A stretch of DNA of 64,000 bases from Poronia punctata. Its lineage: Eukaryota > Ascomycota > Sordariomycetes > Xylariales > Xylariaceae. Of this stretch, positions 46,761 to 57,836 are shown one piece after another. Each line of letters starts with the position of its first letter. Position 1 is the first letter of the stretch. The position numbers and the translations under genes were made by a program. The stretch covers positions 1 through 64,000 of the forward strand of contig MU401504.1 of assembly GCA_022579005.1 (NCBI GenBank). Reading direction: 5' to 3'. The notes under the pieces were generated by a model. The model made no database searches. It worked only from the letters and a program-made list of their open reading frames with translations, and was not told the DNA's origin.

Positions 46761-47451
46761 CGGGGGCATAGCATGGCGGGGAGCCGACCTGCCTCGAGGA
46801 TATAGCGACATCTCCGACGCGATCGATGTCCGCGGACTTGAATTACTCAACGCCGACTCGGAGTATTCCGTCCGCACACTCTTTAACAAGAGCAAGCCAT
46901 CTGCTCTAAACAAGAGCCCCAGCACCAGCGAGGAGAAGGACTGGGTTCAGAGCGACACAGATGAGCAGCTCCTGCTGTTTATGCCGTTCACATCGTCCGT
47001 CAAGCTCCACACCCTACAGGTATGTGCAATAAGCTCGAAGAGCATCTATAAATGACATGCAGGCTAAGGCAAACCCACGGAACAGATTACGTCGTTACCA
47101 CCGACCGCCGACGGTGACGGTGACGATGACGACGAAGAGACACCCATGAGACCCAAAACACTCAAGTTATTCACGAACAGACCACACAACTTAGGATTTG
47201 ATGAGGCGGAAGACATCGATGCGACACAGGAGATTGAGATCGAGGAAAGCGATTGGAACGCCAACGGTACAGCTAACCTCCCTCTTCGCTTCGTACGATT
47301 CCAGAATATTACCAGCCTCGTCGTCTTCGTCGTCGACGGCGATGGGGATAGCGAGACGGTACGGTTGGACCGGGTACGCCTGATTGGCGAATCGGGAGAT
47401 AAGCGAGAGATGGGAAAGCTGGAGAAGATTGGAGACGAGCCGGGTGAATAA
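46125..47451 (+). CDS. Thioredoxin-PITH domain protein (TXNL1-like)
   Basis: Three exons: 46125-46203, 46442-47019 and 47086-47451, giving 340 residues. Introns are 238 nt (gtgagt...tttag, unusually long) and 66 nt (gtatgt...aacag). The amino domain is thioredoxin with the active site WCGPCK right after the first intron, and the cis-proline in ALPTFILFRNG. A Ser-Gly linker coded by a GGCTCA hexamer repeat (46734-46760) connects to a PITH domain (GYSDISDAIDVRGLELLN... to NITSLVVFVVDGDGDSETVRLDRVRLIG). TXNL1/Txl1 proteins of this build bind the 26S proteasome and reduce disulfides. The acidic loop DGDGDDDDEE differs from what I recall of other members. Complete and probably functional. Confidence 0.93.
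46729..46762 (+). repeat. In-frame hexamer repeat coding Ser-Gly linker
   Basis: Five to six near-perfect GGCTCA hexamers read as (Ser-Gly)n between the thioredoxin and PITH domains. Confidence 0.9.
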
Positions 47452-49726
47452 ATTAAAGGCGCAGTGACGTTTCCGGGACACCACCCGCTTCTTACGACGC
47501 AACGGTTTGCTATTAGAGTATCACGTAGAGAAACCCATTATAACTCTGAGACACCACCATATATAGATAAGAACTCGGAACAACCAAAGGCCAGCTTTGG
47601 GGGTTCTCAAGAGGCCATAATTGGTTCAGTTGCAATCAACAAAATCCTTCTGATGGTTTGCCATGACGGCCAAGTGGTCAATTGCACACGTACATCTGCT
47701 GCTTTACCGTGGCGCAGTCTCGACAAGATTAATAATCGGGCAAAGCATCCCTCGTTTCTCAGACATTATGCATATCACTTATAGAAAAGAGGCAAGCAGC
47801 AGCTTGCAGAGTTTTTACTGTTTCAAGGAGACGTGACAGGTTAACTAATGCTGTCCAACCGTCTAACAGAGTCTACTTGGGGAGTCTTCTGCAGCTACTA
47901 CCTACACTGGTGTCCCAAAATGCTGCCAACATATCAGAGGCGTATGCATGCATGTAGTCTACCTAGCAATAATAAAAAAGTATTTATTGAGGGGGGGGGG
48001 GGGGGGGGGTATATGTCCGGACCGACGCCCGCGATCCAAGAAGCATCAAAGGCTTTCGAAAATAGGACCGCTTCATGAGCGACGGAAACCAGCCTGCAAT
48101 TTTGATTCTTCTGTGGCATATGACTGACGCTACATTAGTTTTTGACTAATCCATGGCCTCATCCGTTTGAAAGAGAGGGGATCCGAGCAACACGGGAAAT
48201 GTGAAGTCATGCCAGCCGCACAAAGAAGAAAAAAAAGAGAGAGAAGAAGAGGACAAGAAGGTTGGACTCGATGCGAAGCTTTTTATGCTGGTTGGGAAAA
48301 TTTTTTAGTGGGCAGTTGGTTGGCAGTAGTGGCTGGCAGGTGCCTGTGCAGAGCGGGTCTTCGATAAGGTTGGTTGGTTATCGCGAGAGCTATTATTTAA
48401 AAGAATAATGAACCAACCTTTCTCTTTCAAATGGGATCGAGATTATAAAACGCGTCTCGTGACCACGCCAACGCATAGAAATATGACGGATACGAGTATA
48501 CGCGTAGTAAGTTTTTTATAGGGAAAACGACATGACGGCTTCCATGATATATACCAGGGTAGGCGGAGGTCGCTACGTGCATAAGATGTTTGCCTAGGTA
48601 GGTGGACTGACCTCTTGTGAACAACCTGGGCCACCACCTACTCGTACATGTACATACATGCGCATTCTCCCCACGGGTCTAACCGCCGTCAGTGGTGTGC
48701 CGGCGCGGGCCTAGATTCCCGACGTTAAATACCGGGGGTCCTCGATTTCCACCGTTAAACCACGTTTCGCAGCCTGATTCTGTCCTGTCAAGTACTGGAC
48801 ATAAGCCAAGTACAAGAAGATACATCTCAGTCAAGTATACGTAGATAGTATATCAAATCGCCTTTTACCTTGAATAATCGTGTATTGGTCAATGGTAGGT
48901 AAGATGAGCCTGAACGCCACCGTGTCAGGATACAGAGGGCTGGACCGGGACCGGGCTGCCGGGATTAGCAGACAGGGATTTCGCTTGGTTCTGGCTTTGG
49001 GTTGTGGAAATTCACAAACGCTTGACGTTTGTCTATTTTCTTTTCTTCTTCACTTCGAGAACAAAAACCCTGCGAAAAGCACTTGTCATTTTCTTAGTTA
49101 TCGAAATAGGGGAAAGGTGAAATTAAAGTGTATATGCTCACATCTGAAAGAAGGAAGGAAAAGCAAAGTTGGGCAGAAATTTGCAAACATGGACCAGGGT
49201 GCCGGGGCACGTGCCCGGGAAATGTGAGGTCTTTTCCTCCCTTCTCTTTTCCCCGTAGGCTTGCCGAGGAGTGGCCAACGATCACGCTTTAATGAAGTGG
49301 ATGGAATTATATGATGTGTCGCATTGTTCATGTGACTAGGAAACAGGGAACATGTCTCCGGCGGCGACTGACCTGTGTAATTTTGTCGACCAGGAAGTCG
49401 GTTTTGATGGAAATGCTGCCTGATACCTAGCTGTCACGTTTCTAGCAGGGGGATGCATCTGAAATTCCGAATATCTTTTTCTGCCCGCGGTTCCAGATAG
49501 CATGGAAAACTACGAGTAGAGAAACTTCATTCTTTTTCCTCGGGCGCTTCCTCGCTTGATCCCTTGCCAGACATCGCATGAAGACTGTGTAGGCTCGAGG
49601 CCACTTGGAGTTCGAGAACGTCTATCAGCCCATTGCGCTTCTCAAGCAACGTTCATATCAAGAGCAGTCTCAGAAGGCACATACAGTTGTGATTACCTAC
49701 AAAGGAAGAAGTGACAACCTCCGTAC
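47452..49726. other. Gene-free region of about 2.3 kb
   Basis: No convincing gene. It has a run of 19 G (47991-48009), the longest homopolymer in the window outside the A/T tracts, and three octamer copies (48491, 48639, 49511). Confidence 0.5.
47991..48009. repeat. Homopolymer run of 19 G
   Basis: Uninterrupted G run in intergenic DNA. Length may be affected by sequencing or assembly error. Confidence 0.9.
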
Positions 49727-50199
49727 ATGATGGGTCGGGCTAAAAAGGTAGAAGAACATGTCGAACAACAAGGGAAGAGAGAGGCGGGTTCGACAGCTGT
49801 GATGAGGCTTCCCTTACCTCGACAGAAGGAAGGCGCGCCCTCGGCAGGTGTGATGGAGTTTAGCATGACTAATGGAAAGGGGGAGACTAACACGGGGATC
49901 ATGTGGTTTTCCGTATCTGAGGCGGATCTGTGCCCGTCCGTGGTGAGTAACTCAATCTGCGCAATTGTAGCCTTCCAACTAACTAACGAGTGAATAGATT
50001 GGACGGCCAGACGCTTCCGGCGTGGCTTGGCCTGTCCAGGGCCCTGATGTTGCGAAAGCGAACGCGCACACCCTCATCAAAGTCCTCGCAGAAAACAAAG
50101 CGCTGCTTTTCAAATGCCTAACCCGTGAAGATGGCGATGGGTACAAATCGCATAAGAAAAGTAAGACATACCTTACCTCCCCATCACCAAGCCTATGAC
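49727..50199 (+). CDS. Possible small two-exon gene
   Basis: An open frame from ATG 49727 reaches a good donor (GTG then gtgagt). A 61-nt intron ending gtgaatag joins in phase 0 to IGRPDASGVAWPVQGPDVAKANAHTLIKVLAENKALLFKCLTREDGDGYKSHKK, which looks protein-like. It then stops at TGA 50197-50199, or leaves by a gtaaga donor that does not match the phase of the next open frame. I do not recognise it. It may be the 5' part of the gene at 50260, but no splice I could find keeps that frame. Confidence 0.35.
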
Positions 50200-50259
50200 A
50201 TCCCTTACAAGTCGAGGCGCACCGATGCCCACGGGTTTCCTCACATTTTATAGATAAAA

Positions 50260-51495
50260 ATGGCGAGGGGGGTTGAACTTTCTACGGGACAGAAACTAAC
50301 AATATGTGGCATAGTGATGGACTTGATATCAGATAAGGTCGACGACCACCGATTCCGGACGTGGCCCGCCGTCAAAGCCCGACTACAGTCGAATTACAGA
50401 ATCGCTGCCCATAGGAGGAAGATGCCGACATCCCAATCTGCAACCGCGTTCGACGAGCTAGTGCCGGTCATCGAGGCAGCTGAGATGGAGAACCACCGCA
50501 AGAAACTTGTCAATGCCGTCATAGATGTGGTTGGGGCTGATGCGCTCAAGAAGGCCTTCCATCTTCGTGGGAATTCCGACGATTTGCCAAGGGATCTTCA
50601 CACTTTATTGTTCGCGCCGCAGTTTTTGCAAATCTGCAAGAAACGCATACGGCAGGCCAAGAAGGCCACAAAGGGAAACTATGCCAGTTGTGATAATTGT
50701 AATTGCATGCAGTCTGACTCGAATGATGATTCTGGTCATTCTGCGGAAGGAACTGTTCAGACTGCGGAAGGAACTGTTCAGACTGCGGAAGGACCGGCTC
50801 GGATTACGGAAGGACCTGCTCAGACCGTGGAAGGACCTGTACAGACTGCTACAACCGGCCCCCCATCCGGCCAGTTGGCGCATGGCAATCATACCACCTC
50901 TCTGCTAGCCGGGAGAAAGCCCCTGCGAGTTGGGGGGATAACCCAGAGGCAAGTAGATGCTCCCTCGCCGACCGAGGACCAAGCGGATGCGTACGAGGAA
51001 GGCGAGATCCGCGACGACGATGATGACAACAACAATAACAAGGTGAAGATTGAGGAAAAGGAAGACGAGAGGAAGCCTTCAAGTTGCCCCGATGTTGCAA
51101 CTGAATCCAAGCCAGATAACACTGCGGTTACGAGGAGTAGGGTGTCAACCAAACCTGCAGCGGCCACCCCAAGGGAAGAGAATAGGAGATATTCCCTGAG
51201 ATCTACTCAACCCGCGGGTTCTCCCCTTACAATGAAGACGCATGGTGCTCCGCGGAGCTCAGAATACTACAGACCGAGGAGAGACTCACATATACCGACC
51301 GGGCCAAAGGCCTGGGTGTCGCCGGCCGGGGAGAAGAGCAGAAAACGTCAAATGACCGAGCAGCCTGACGGCTATTCGACGCACGAGCCAAAGCGATTTC
51401 ATGCGCGGCGGACACCTAGCTATCCGCAAAGATATCCGGAGCCGGTGAGCAACTATCGACGCAGTCAGTCAGTGAATGGTAGGGCCCGCAGATGA
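50260..51495 (+). CDS. Unrecognised charged protein with EGTVQTA repeats
   Basis: Open frame of 411 residues from ATG 50260, preceded by a possible acceptor (ttttatag) six bases upstream. The first 150 residues look folded and mostly helical (GQKLTICGIVMDLISDKVDD...AFDELVPVIEAAEMENHRKKLVNAVIDVVG). The middle has six degenerate seven-residue repeats of the type AEGTVQT/TEGPAQT (about 50740-50850, 21-nt units). The rest is Ser/Arg/Lys-rich and disordered. No known domain is recognised. The resemblance to fungal hypothetical proteins with a short helical amino domain is weak. A nuclear role would suit the basic tail but is only a guess. It may have extra 5' exons. Confidence 0.6.
   Translation: MARGVELSTGQKLTICGIVMDLISDKVDDHRFRTWPAVKARLQSNYRIAAHRRKMPTSQSATAFDELVPVIEAAEMENHRKKLVNAVIDVVGADALKKAFHLRGNSDDLPRDLHTLLFAPQFLQICKKRIRQAKKATKGNYASCDNCNCMQSDSNDDSGHSAEGTVQTAEGTVQTAEGPARITEGPAQTVEGPVQTATTGPPSGQLAHGNHTTSLLAGRKPLRVGGITQRQVDAPSPTEDQADAYEEGEIRDDDDDNNNNKVKIEEKEDERKPSSCPDVATESKPDNTAVTRSRVSTKPAAATPREENRRYSLRSTQPAGSPLTMKTHGAPRSSEYYRPRRDSHIPTGPKAWVSPAGEKSRKRQMTEQPDGYSTHEPKRFHARRTPSYPQRYPEPVSNYRRSQSVNGRARR
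50740..50850 (+). repeat. 21-nt coding minisatellite
   Basis: Imperfect units beginning GCGGAAGGAACTGTTCAGACT. The first two are identical; later ones diverge but stay in frame. Confidence 0.85.
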
Positions 51496-54400
51496 AACAA
51501 CTTGTGGGAGCAGCCATTCATGGGCCCCTCCTTCACCACCGTTATCCAGCCCGGAAGAGGATAAAATAATTTAAAAGTTAGTCCTTTTCCAAGACGGATT
51601 TGATCATTCTGTCGGTATATCACACGACCGGTGGAAAGGAATCGCATAACCCTCAGCAGCCTGATTGGACCGGCTTCAATACGTGGTTTGGCCCAGCGCA
51701 TTTTATCCAGTTCATAATTCCCCGTTCCGCGTTTCTATCATCTGTTCCTCCATCTCCTTTTATTTGGCTTTGGCCAGATGTACAAGTTAAGTCCCCAGTG
51801 CAACTGAGGAAAGATGTTTCCGCCAGGCAGGGCTCAGGTCCCCTAACAGGTCCCTTGTTGCCTGTTCAACCTTCTTTCTCCAAAGTTCGATAGGCCTTCG
51901 GGTGTTATAGCGGTCTGGTTGTCCATATCCCATATATCACCTATTGTTAGTACTGAAGCTTCTTCGGGAGCTTAAACGGGTTTAAGACCAACACCCTTGA
52001 ATCAAAAGGGATAGACTCACTTACACATAATTTGGCTGCAGTCCTGTTAGGTGGATGGGGGAAAAACCCTGCCACGCCTGCCTTTTAGCGGGTAGCTGTA
52101 GGGTTCAAGGTCTGACGTTCTTTTTGGCGATTCCTTCATATGTAACCATCTTCAGATACGTCCTGAAGCATACACCATAAGTGGAGTTAGGTCCGATTCC
52201 TAACAGCGCTATATGGTTATTCCGCCTTTGGCTTCTTTTCTTCACCATGTTTTTATGGTCTGCACTGCACGTACATTATCATCATCCCTGTTTATTACCA
52301 ACACAGTGCACGTTGCCAGATACATAAAAGATGCCTAAAATATAGTCTCTTGCCTAGAATCAACGTGTTGTCCTTTAAATCTCGTAAGATTATCTATGGG
52401 TTGGTACTCTTCTGGTGTGGAATCGAAGTAGTTGGGTGACCGTCGGGTCGTTCACAGGATACCATCAGATAGCCCGAAGGCACTGGAATTACTACGCAGG
52501 TTCACCTTGGCAGAATGAGCCAGGTGAAGAAGCAGCGAACCTTAAAAGACTAGCATGCAGTCTTGAACGTGCTCATATGAACTATGCAAACCGTCATAGA
52601 TTTGAAACATTGATTCACGTTTGGTGCAAATAAAAACCGACCTCGACTCGAGCCTAAGGTATAGATACTCCTGGCCTCTGCTACAGGTGGTGCCAAGTGA
52701 CGATTCTCGTCGCCCTGTTGTAATACGAGGAACAGCGGGTCATGCATGATTGGCCTCCCATTATTCAGTCGAGCTGAAACTTTGACGCAAGCGGAAGCGG
52801 AAGACGTGAGGCTGTACTTGTACACGTAGAAGGGCGTTGCGAGTAGGTACAACGTACAGATTTTATCGCACAATTTTCAAACCCCGCTAGATCTGCTCCA
52901 ATAGTGCCGCCACTCACTGCTTATTTGCAAATAGACTAGCATCCTTTCGGGTTTCAGGCAAAGTTTGGCAATGCCAACAAGACGCCAGAGGTACCTTGAT
53001 TCACATGCAAAAAGAAAAGAAAACGTCGTCGTACCTCGGAATCCGTTAGCGATTCAGGAGGAGTACCGATACTAGGTAGACTGACTACCTGTTATGTACA
53101 CCTTTTCGTCAGGCTAAATAAAGTCTTGGATATTATATCATGATGAGGTCAAGGAAACCTATGTTGGGAATGTACGTAGAAATCATCCATCCGTATATCA
53201 TAACTGTATCGTAGACTTGGTGAAGGGTGTTTTTTTTTTTCATCACCAAAATGTCAAGATCGATGGTAGGATCTGAATTATCTTAAACCGAGGTTCAAGA
53301 TAGTCCTTTAGGCGGTGGTGTTCCTGCGGATCATAGTTGCAGCGAACTTAACAATAACCAAGATGGTAGGTTAGTGTAGTTTGTTACGTGGTTGAATCCT
53401 ATCCTGTACCTGAGCAAGCGTACCGGAAAAAAACAAAAATGTACATATGGGGGTTCTCGGGTGACTGGAACAATTCTCTCTCTCCCTATTCTGTTTGTTG
53501 CCTTTGTGTACTCGTAGTTGGACGGGTGTACCGAGAGAAGTCCTCAACAAAGAATGTAAGTCGTCCCCAACAGAAAATTAGCGTCATTGCCAAGCCTTGC
53601 GATCCCGGCACGGAAGCTCCCCTCAGAAGCTCCCCTGTTTGCACCTGTTCAGGAAGGGGATGGAAATGGGGGAAAAGGGCGTTCATCCCTGCATCTCCAG
53701 ACTATCCACGTCTCTCGGTACCCGTACCAATCCTACCAGTACGCACGTATTTCGAACAAAAAAACATGACATTCCTGAAGAGCAATGGAATTTGTTTTTT
53801 GACGGTCACTGCTCACCTGTCTCAAGCAAGCAAGTCAATGTTACCTACGGGCTGAGCTGATACCTACATGTGAGTAAGCCGGCATATACAACTTAGAAGT
53901 CAATACCTATGTGTGCGCTGTCAGGTGGTCAAGCCCACATCTCCAGTGCCATTCGCTAAAATTTACACATTCGACACTACGGCTTCTGATGCGGACTTGT
54001 CTTCAGCTGGAATGCACATACTCGTATGGTCTACCTTGCCCGAAGCCACGGTGTGCTACCCATTTGGGGCAACTTTAATGCATATAGCGGTGAAAAGGAA
54101 GGGGTCCGCTACGGAAAAAGCCGCTCTACACGCCTTTGGGGAGGGGCTTGGATCATGGGTTTGATGCTGTTGGTTTGGTGCGATGGCACAGAGTCGGGAA
54201 CAGAGGAGAGTCCTGAGTTCTGTGTTCATCATCTGAAGATCGATTCCATCACCAAACGGCATACATCTGGATAGACGCACTTGTCGGATATGTGATGATG
54301 GCTTGAATTAAACATTGGCATGTGAAGCAAGAAGCGTGAGAAAGTACCTAGGCAATGGCTAGGTTAGGTAAGTAGGTATTTTATATTGACCAAGTAGGAA

Positions 54401-55404
54401 GATACTGCAGGTCCAGAAACCGGTCCAGAACTTTCATTGGTAGCTAGTAGCGGTTTGAATTTGATGGGAATCCATGATTCGTCAATTGCGATCCTCAAAT
54501 GCCACATGCTGGGTCCTAGTCAATCAACAAGATCTTGCGCTAAGTACCGATTTCTGAGGACCCTGAAAAAAGTACGTACATGGGCCAGAAGATACTTGTG
54601 GAAACGATAATAATTCGTAAAAACAACAGCACTTCTTTCCTCTTGCATGTACTCAGTAGATTTGAGCCAAAGCAAGTAGTGACCTCTGATAGAACCCACA
54701 AATACTCTCAACAACTCTTGGACCCACATAGTCCCTATCAATTACGGTAAAATTCTCTACCTCTCAAGACGCATCAAAGAATTTGCCTTTTGGTACGCTT
54801 TGTACTCTGATGGACAGAGAGAAGTATTCCCAAGGGCATTTAACCATTATGCCAAGAGAATACCTTGGTATAGTGCCAGAGGATTTGCATCTAACAGAGG
54901 GGATCTACGCATCTCATTGCAAAGCAGGTCGGTTACGCAAGTACTATCTGTAGTTGTACCTTCCCCTGAGTCCCCTTACCTTCTTTATTGCCTTATCAAT
55001 ACATGGCCTGACCCAAGGACTACCTAATAGGCTTGCACAAGTGCTAAAACAAGAAAGGCGGGCACCGGGAGAGAAGAAAAAAAGTTGCCAATATCCAGTT
55101 ATCCTCGCCTCAACCCACCTAACCTAGTCCAATCCCTTGCCCCCTAATTGCCTAGGTACTTTGCTATATAATTTGTCCGGCCAAAGTACACCAGCTACCC
55201 TTTTCCCTCCAGTCCTTCATCTTATAATAGCGGTGTTGTGTCCGTCTACCTAAAGAGAAAGAGAAGATTGAAGCGGTTCGGTTGCTTCCCTCTACCTTAC
55301 TCGACTGTTTATTTTTATCACTCGGAGACGGGAGACACGAGGTATAAACAAGAACAGGGAACCAGACAGTGCAAAACAGTCCGGCCATTTCCCCGTCAAC
55401 CACG
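51496..55404. other. Gene-free region of about 3.9 kb
   Basis: The longest unannotated stretch after the AT block. Short frames in both strands are unsupported by motifs, codon pattern or splice joins. It has octamer copies at 53509 and 54019. Upstream of 55405 it becomes pyrimidine-rich, consistent with a strong promoter for the desaturase. Confidence 0.5.
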
Positions 55405-56922
55405 ATGGCTTCCGCAACCACCAGCGGTGTTGCGCGCCAAACGCCCGCCCTTCGTCGTACTGTGACCTCGACGACTGCGGACTCTGAATTTTCTACGCCC
55501 TCTACCGCTATTGCGTCTCCTATTGACTCCCCAAGACCTTCTGCTTCTTCTACCTCGCTCTCGTCTATGGGATCTGCCGAGGATGAGAAGCCTCGCCATG
55601 GCAAGCTCATTGACACGTATGGCAACGAGTTCCAGGTCCCCGACTATACCATCAAGGACATCCGTGATGCCATCCCCAAGCATTGCTTTGAGCGCTCTGG
55701 TGCCACGGGTCTTTACTATGTCTTCAGGGACATCGCCTGCCTAGCCACCACCTTCTACCTCTTCCACACCTATGTGACACCCGAGTACGTGCCGGCCAAG
55801 CCTGCCCGCGCGGCTCTGTGGGCTCTGTACACCTTTGCTCAGGGCTTGTTCGGTACCGGCATTTGGGTGCTGGCCCACGAGTGCGGCCATCAGTCCTTCA
55901 GCCCGTCCAAGGTCCTAAACGACACTGTTGGCTGGATTCTTCACTCGGCTCTTCTCGTTCCCTACTTCAGCTGGAAGATTTCCCATGGCAAGCACCACAA
56001 GGCCACCGGTCATATGGAGCGCGACATGGTCTTCGTACCCAAGACTCGGGAGGAGCGAGCCAGCCGTCTCGGAAAATTGGCCCACGAGTTGTCGGAACTA
56101 GGCGAGGAGACTCCGATCGTCACCTTCATCATGCTTCTCGGACAGCAGCTGATCGGCTGGCCCAACTACCTCATGACCAACGTAACCGGCCACAACAACC
56201 ACGAGCGACAGAGCGAGGGTCGTGGTAAGGGCAAACAGAATGGCTGGTTCACCGGTGTCAACCACTTCAACCCGAGCAGCCCTCTTTATGAAGCCAAGGA
56301 TGCGAAATTGATCATCCTCAGCGACATCGGCCTCGCCATCACCATCAGCGCTCTCGTTTACCTGGGCAACACTTTCGGCTGGTCCAACCTTCTCGTGTGG
56401 TACTTTATCCCCTACTTTTGGGTGAACCACTGGCTCGGTAAGTTGCTCGAAATGCGCCAGCAGTCGTGATCTCGTTTCTGTATTCCGTACTAACCTTGTG
56501 TTCCCTTCCCAGTCGCCATTACCTTTTTGCAGCACACCGATCCTTCTCTCCCGCATTACACGGGCGAGTCTTGGAACTACGTCCGCGGCGCTGCTGCTAC
56601 TATCGATCGTGAGTTTGGATTCATCGGTCGGCAGCTGCTTCACGGCATCATCGAGACCCACGTTCTGCATCATTACGTTTCCACCATCCCCTTCTATAAT
56701 GCCGACGAGGCCAGCGAGGCCATCAAGAAGGTCATGGGCCGCCACTACCGCTCCGACACTAGAGAGGGTTCGATCGGCTTCATCAAGGCTATGTGGCGTA
56801 GCGCGCGTATGTGCCACTGGGTTGAGCCCAGCGAAGGTGCTGAGGGTGAGGGCAAGGGTGTCTTGTTCTTCCGGAATACGAATGGCATCGGTACCAAGCC
56901 GATGAAGATGAGCCCTCCTTGA
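55405..56922 (+). CDS. FAD2: Delta-12 fatty acid desaturase (oleate desaturase)
   Basis: Two exons: 55405-56437 and 56513-56922, giving 480 residues. The 75-nt intron (gtaagt...cccag with a ctaac branch point) is in phase 1. Three histidine boxes that hold the di-iron centre are intact: HECGH at 158-162, HGKHH at 194-198 and HVLHH at 394-398. Membrane segments (ALWALYTFAQGLFGTGIWVLA, FIMLLGQQLIGWPNYLM, LIILSDIGLAITISALVYLG, LLVWYFIPYFWVNHWL) fit the family. The enzyme inserts the Delta-12 double bond into oleate on ER phospholipids, making linoleate. An amino Ser/Thr-rich region of about 70 residues precedes the catalytic core. Codon use is strongly C-ending, suggesting high expression. Annotating it as Delta-12 rather than Delta-15 is by overall resemblance. 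Confidence 0.93.
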
Positions 56923-57836
56923 AAGAATCGCATAGGATTTCGGGCTTCCTGGAAAAATAAAAAAAAAGACTTTCAAACCGCATCATGAGCTAACTATGCT
57001 CCCACCCCCAATGTCTCGATCCACCATACTTTCCGCGTCCTAGATCTCTTGTTTTGCATAAGATACACATGGTCTCGCCATGATGAGTGGGAGTGAAAGA
57101 TGGGGACAATGTGCCCTTAATAAGCCTCTAGAAAGAGGTCCACTGCACCGTTTGAAGGTTGAGGCGGGGAAAACCGGAGTTTAGATGATTTCCCCCCCTT
57201 CCCCGTTACTACGAGAGATGTCTTACGGGGTTAAAGATTAGAGAAAAGTCGATTTTAGCGGATTGCAACCTAAACATTAGAGCTATGTATAGAAACAACA
57301 CAGCCTTCTCCCATTGTCGGTCGGACATGACAGATTATGACTTTTGTTGAGCTTATACACAAAAGGCGGGATTTTCAGACGCACAATTTCCAGTTCAATT
57401 GGAAAAGAGGAGACGACGGGCTCATCTCAAACTGTACCGAATTATTCTTACATGAAATAGAAACGCGAAAATGAAACAAATCGACGAATTTTCTGACCAT
57501 GATGTGTTCCCTCCTTGATTGTGACATTTACAAACTGACCTCCCACTCAAAAGCACACAGCAACCAACCAACCAACCAACGCCTTGCCAAACCATGTTTT
57601 ACAACAAACAACATTTGTACAAATCTCGTACAGACAGAGAAAAGATGAGAGAACCTACCTAAGCCAGGCCGTTCAGTAGACTTGGCTTAAGAGTCAGTCA
57701 TCAGTCAGTCATGATACACTCCCCTTCCGTTCACCACAAGCATAAGATTCTCTCTCCTCATCCTCTTCCTCCTCCTCCTCCTTTTGCTTCTTCTTCTTTT
57801 GCTTCTTCTTCTTTTTCTTCTTCTTCTTTCTTATAC
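56923..57836. other. Spacer with CTT/CTC tract
   Basis: No gene. Ends in a pyrimidine microsatellite (CTT/CTC, about 57760-57836) adjoining the stop codon of the next gene. An ACCA array lies near 57563-57580. Confidence 0.55.
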
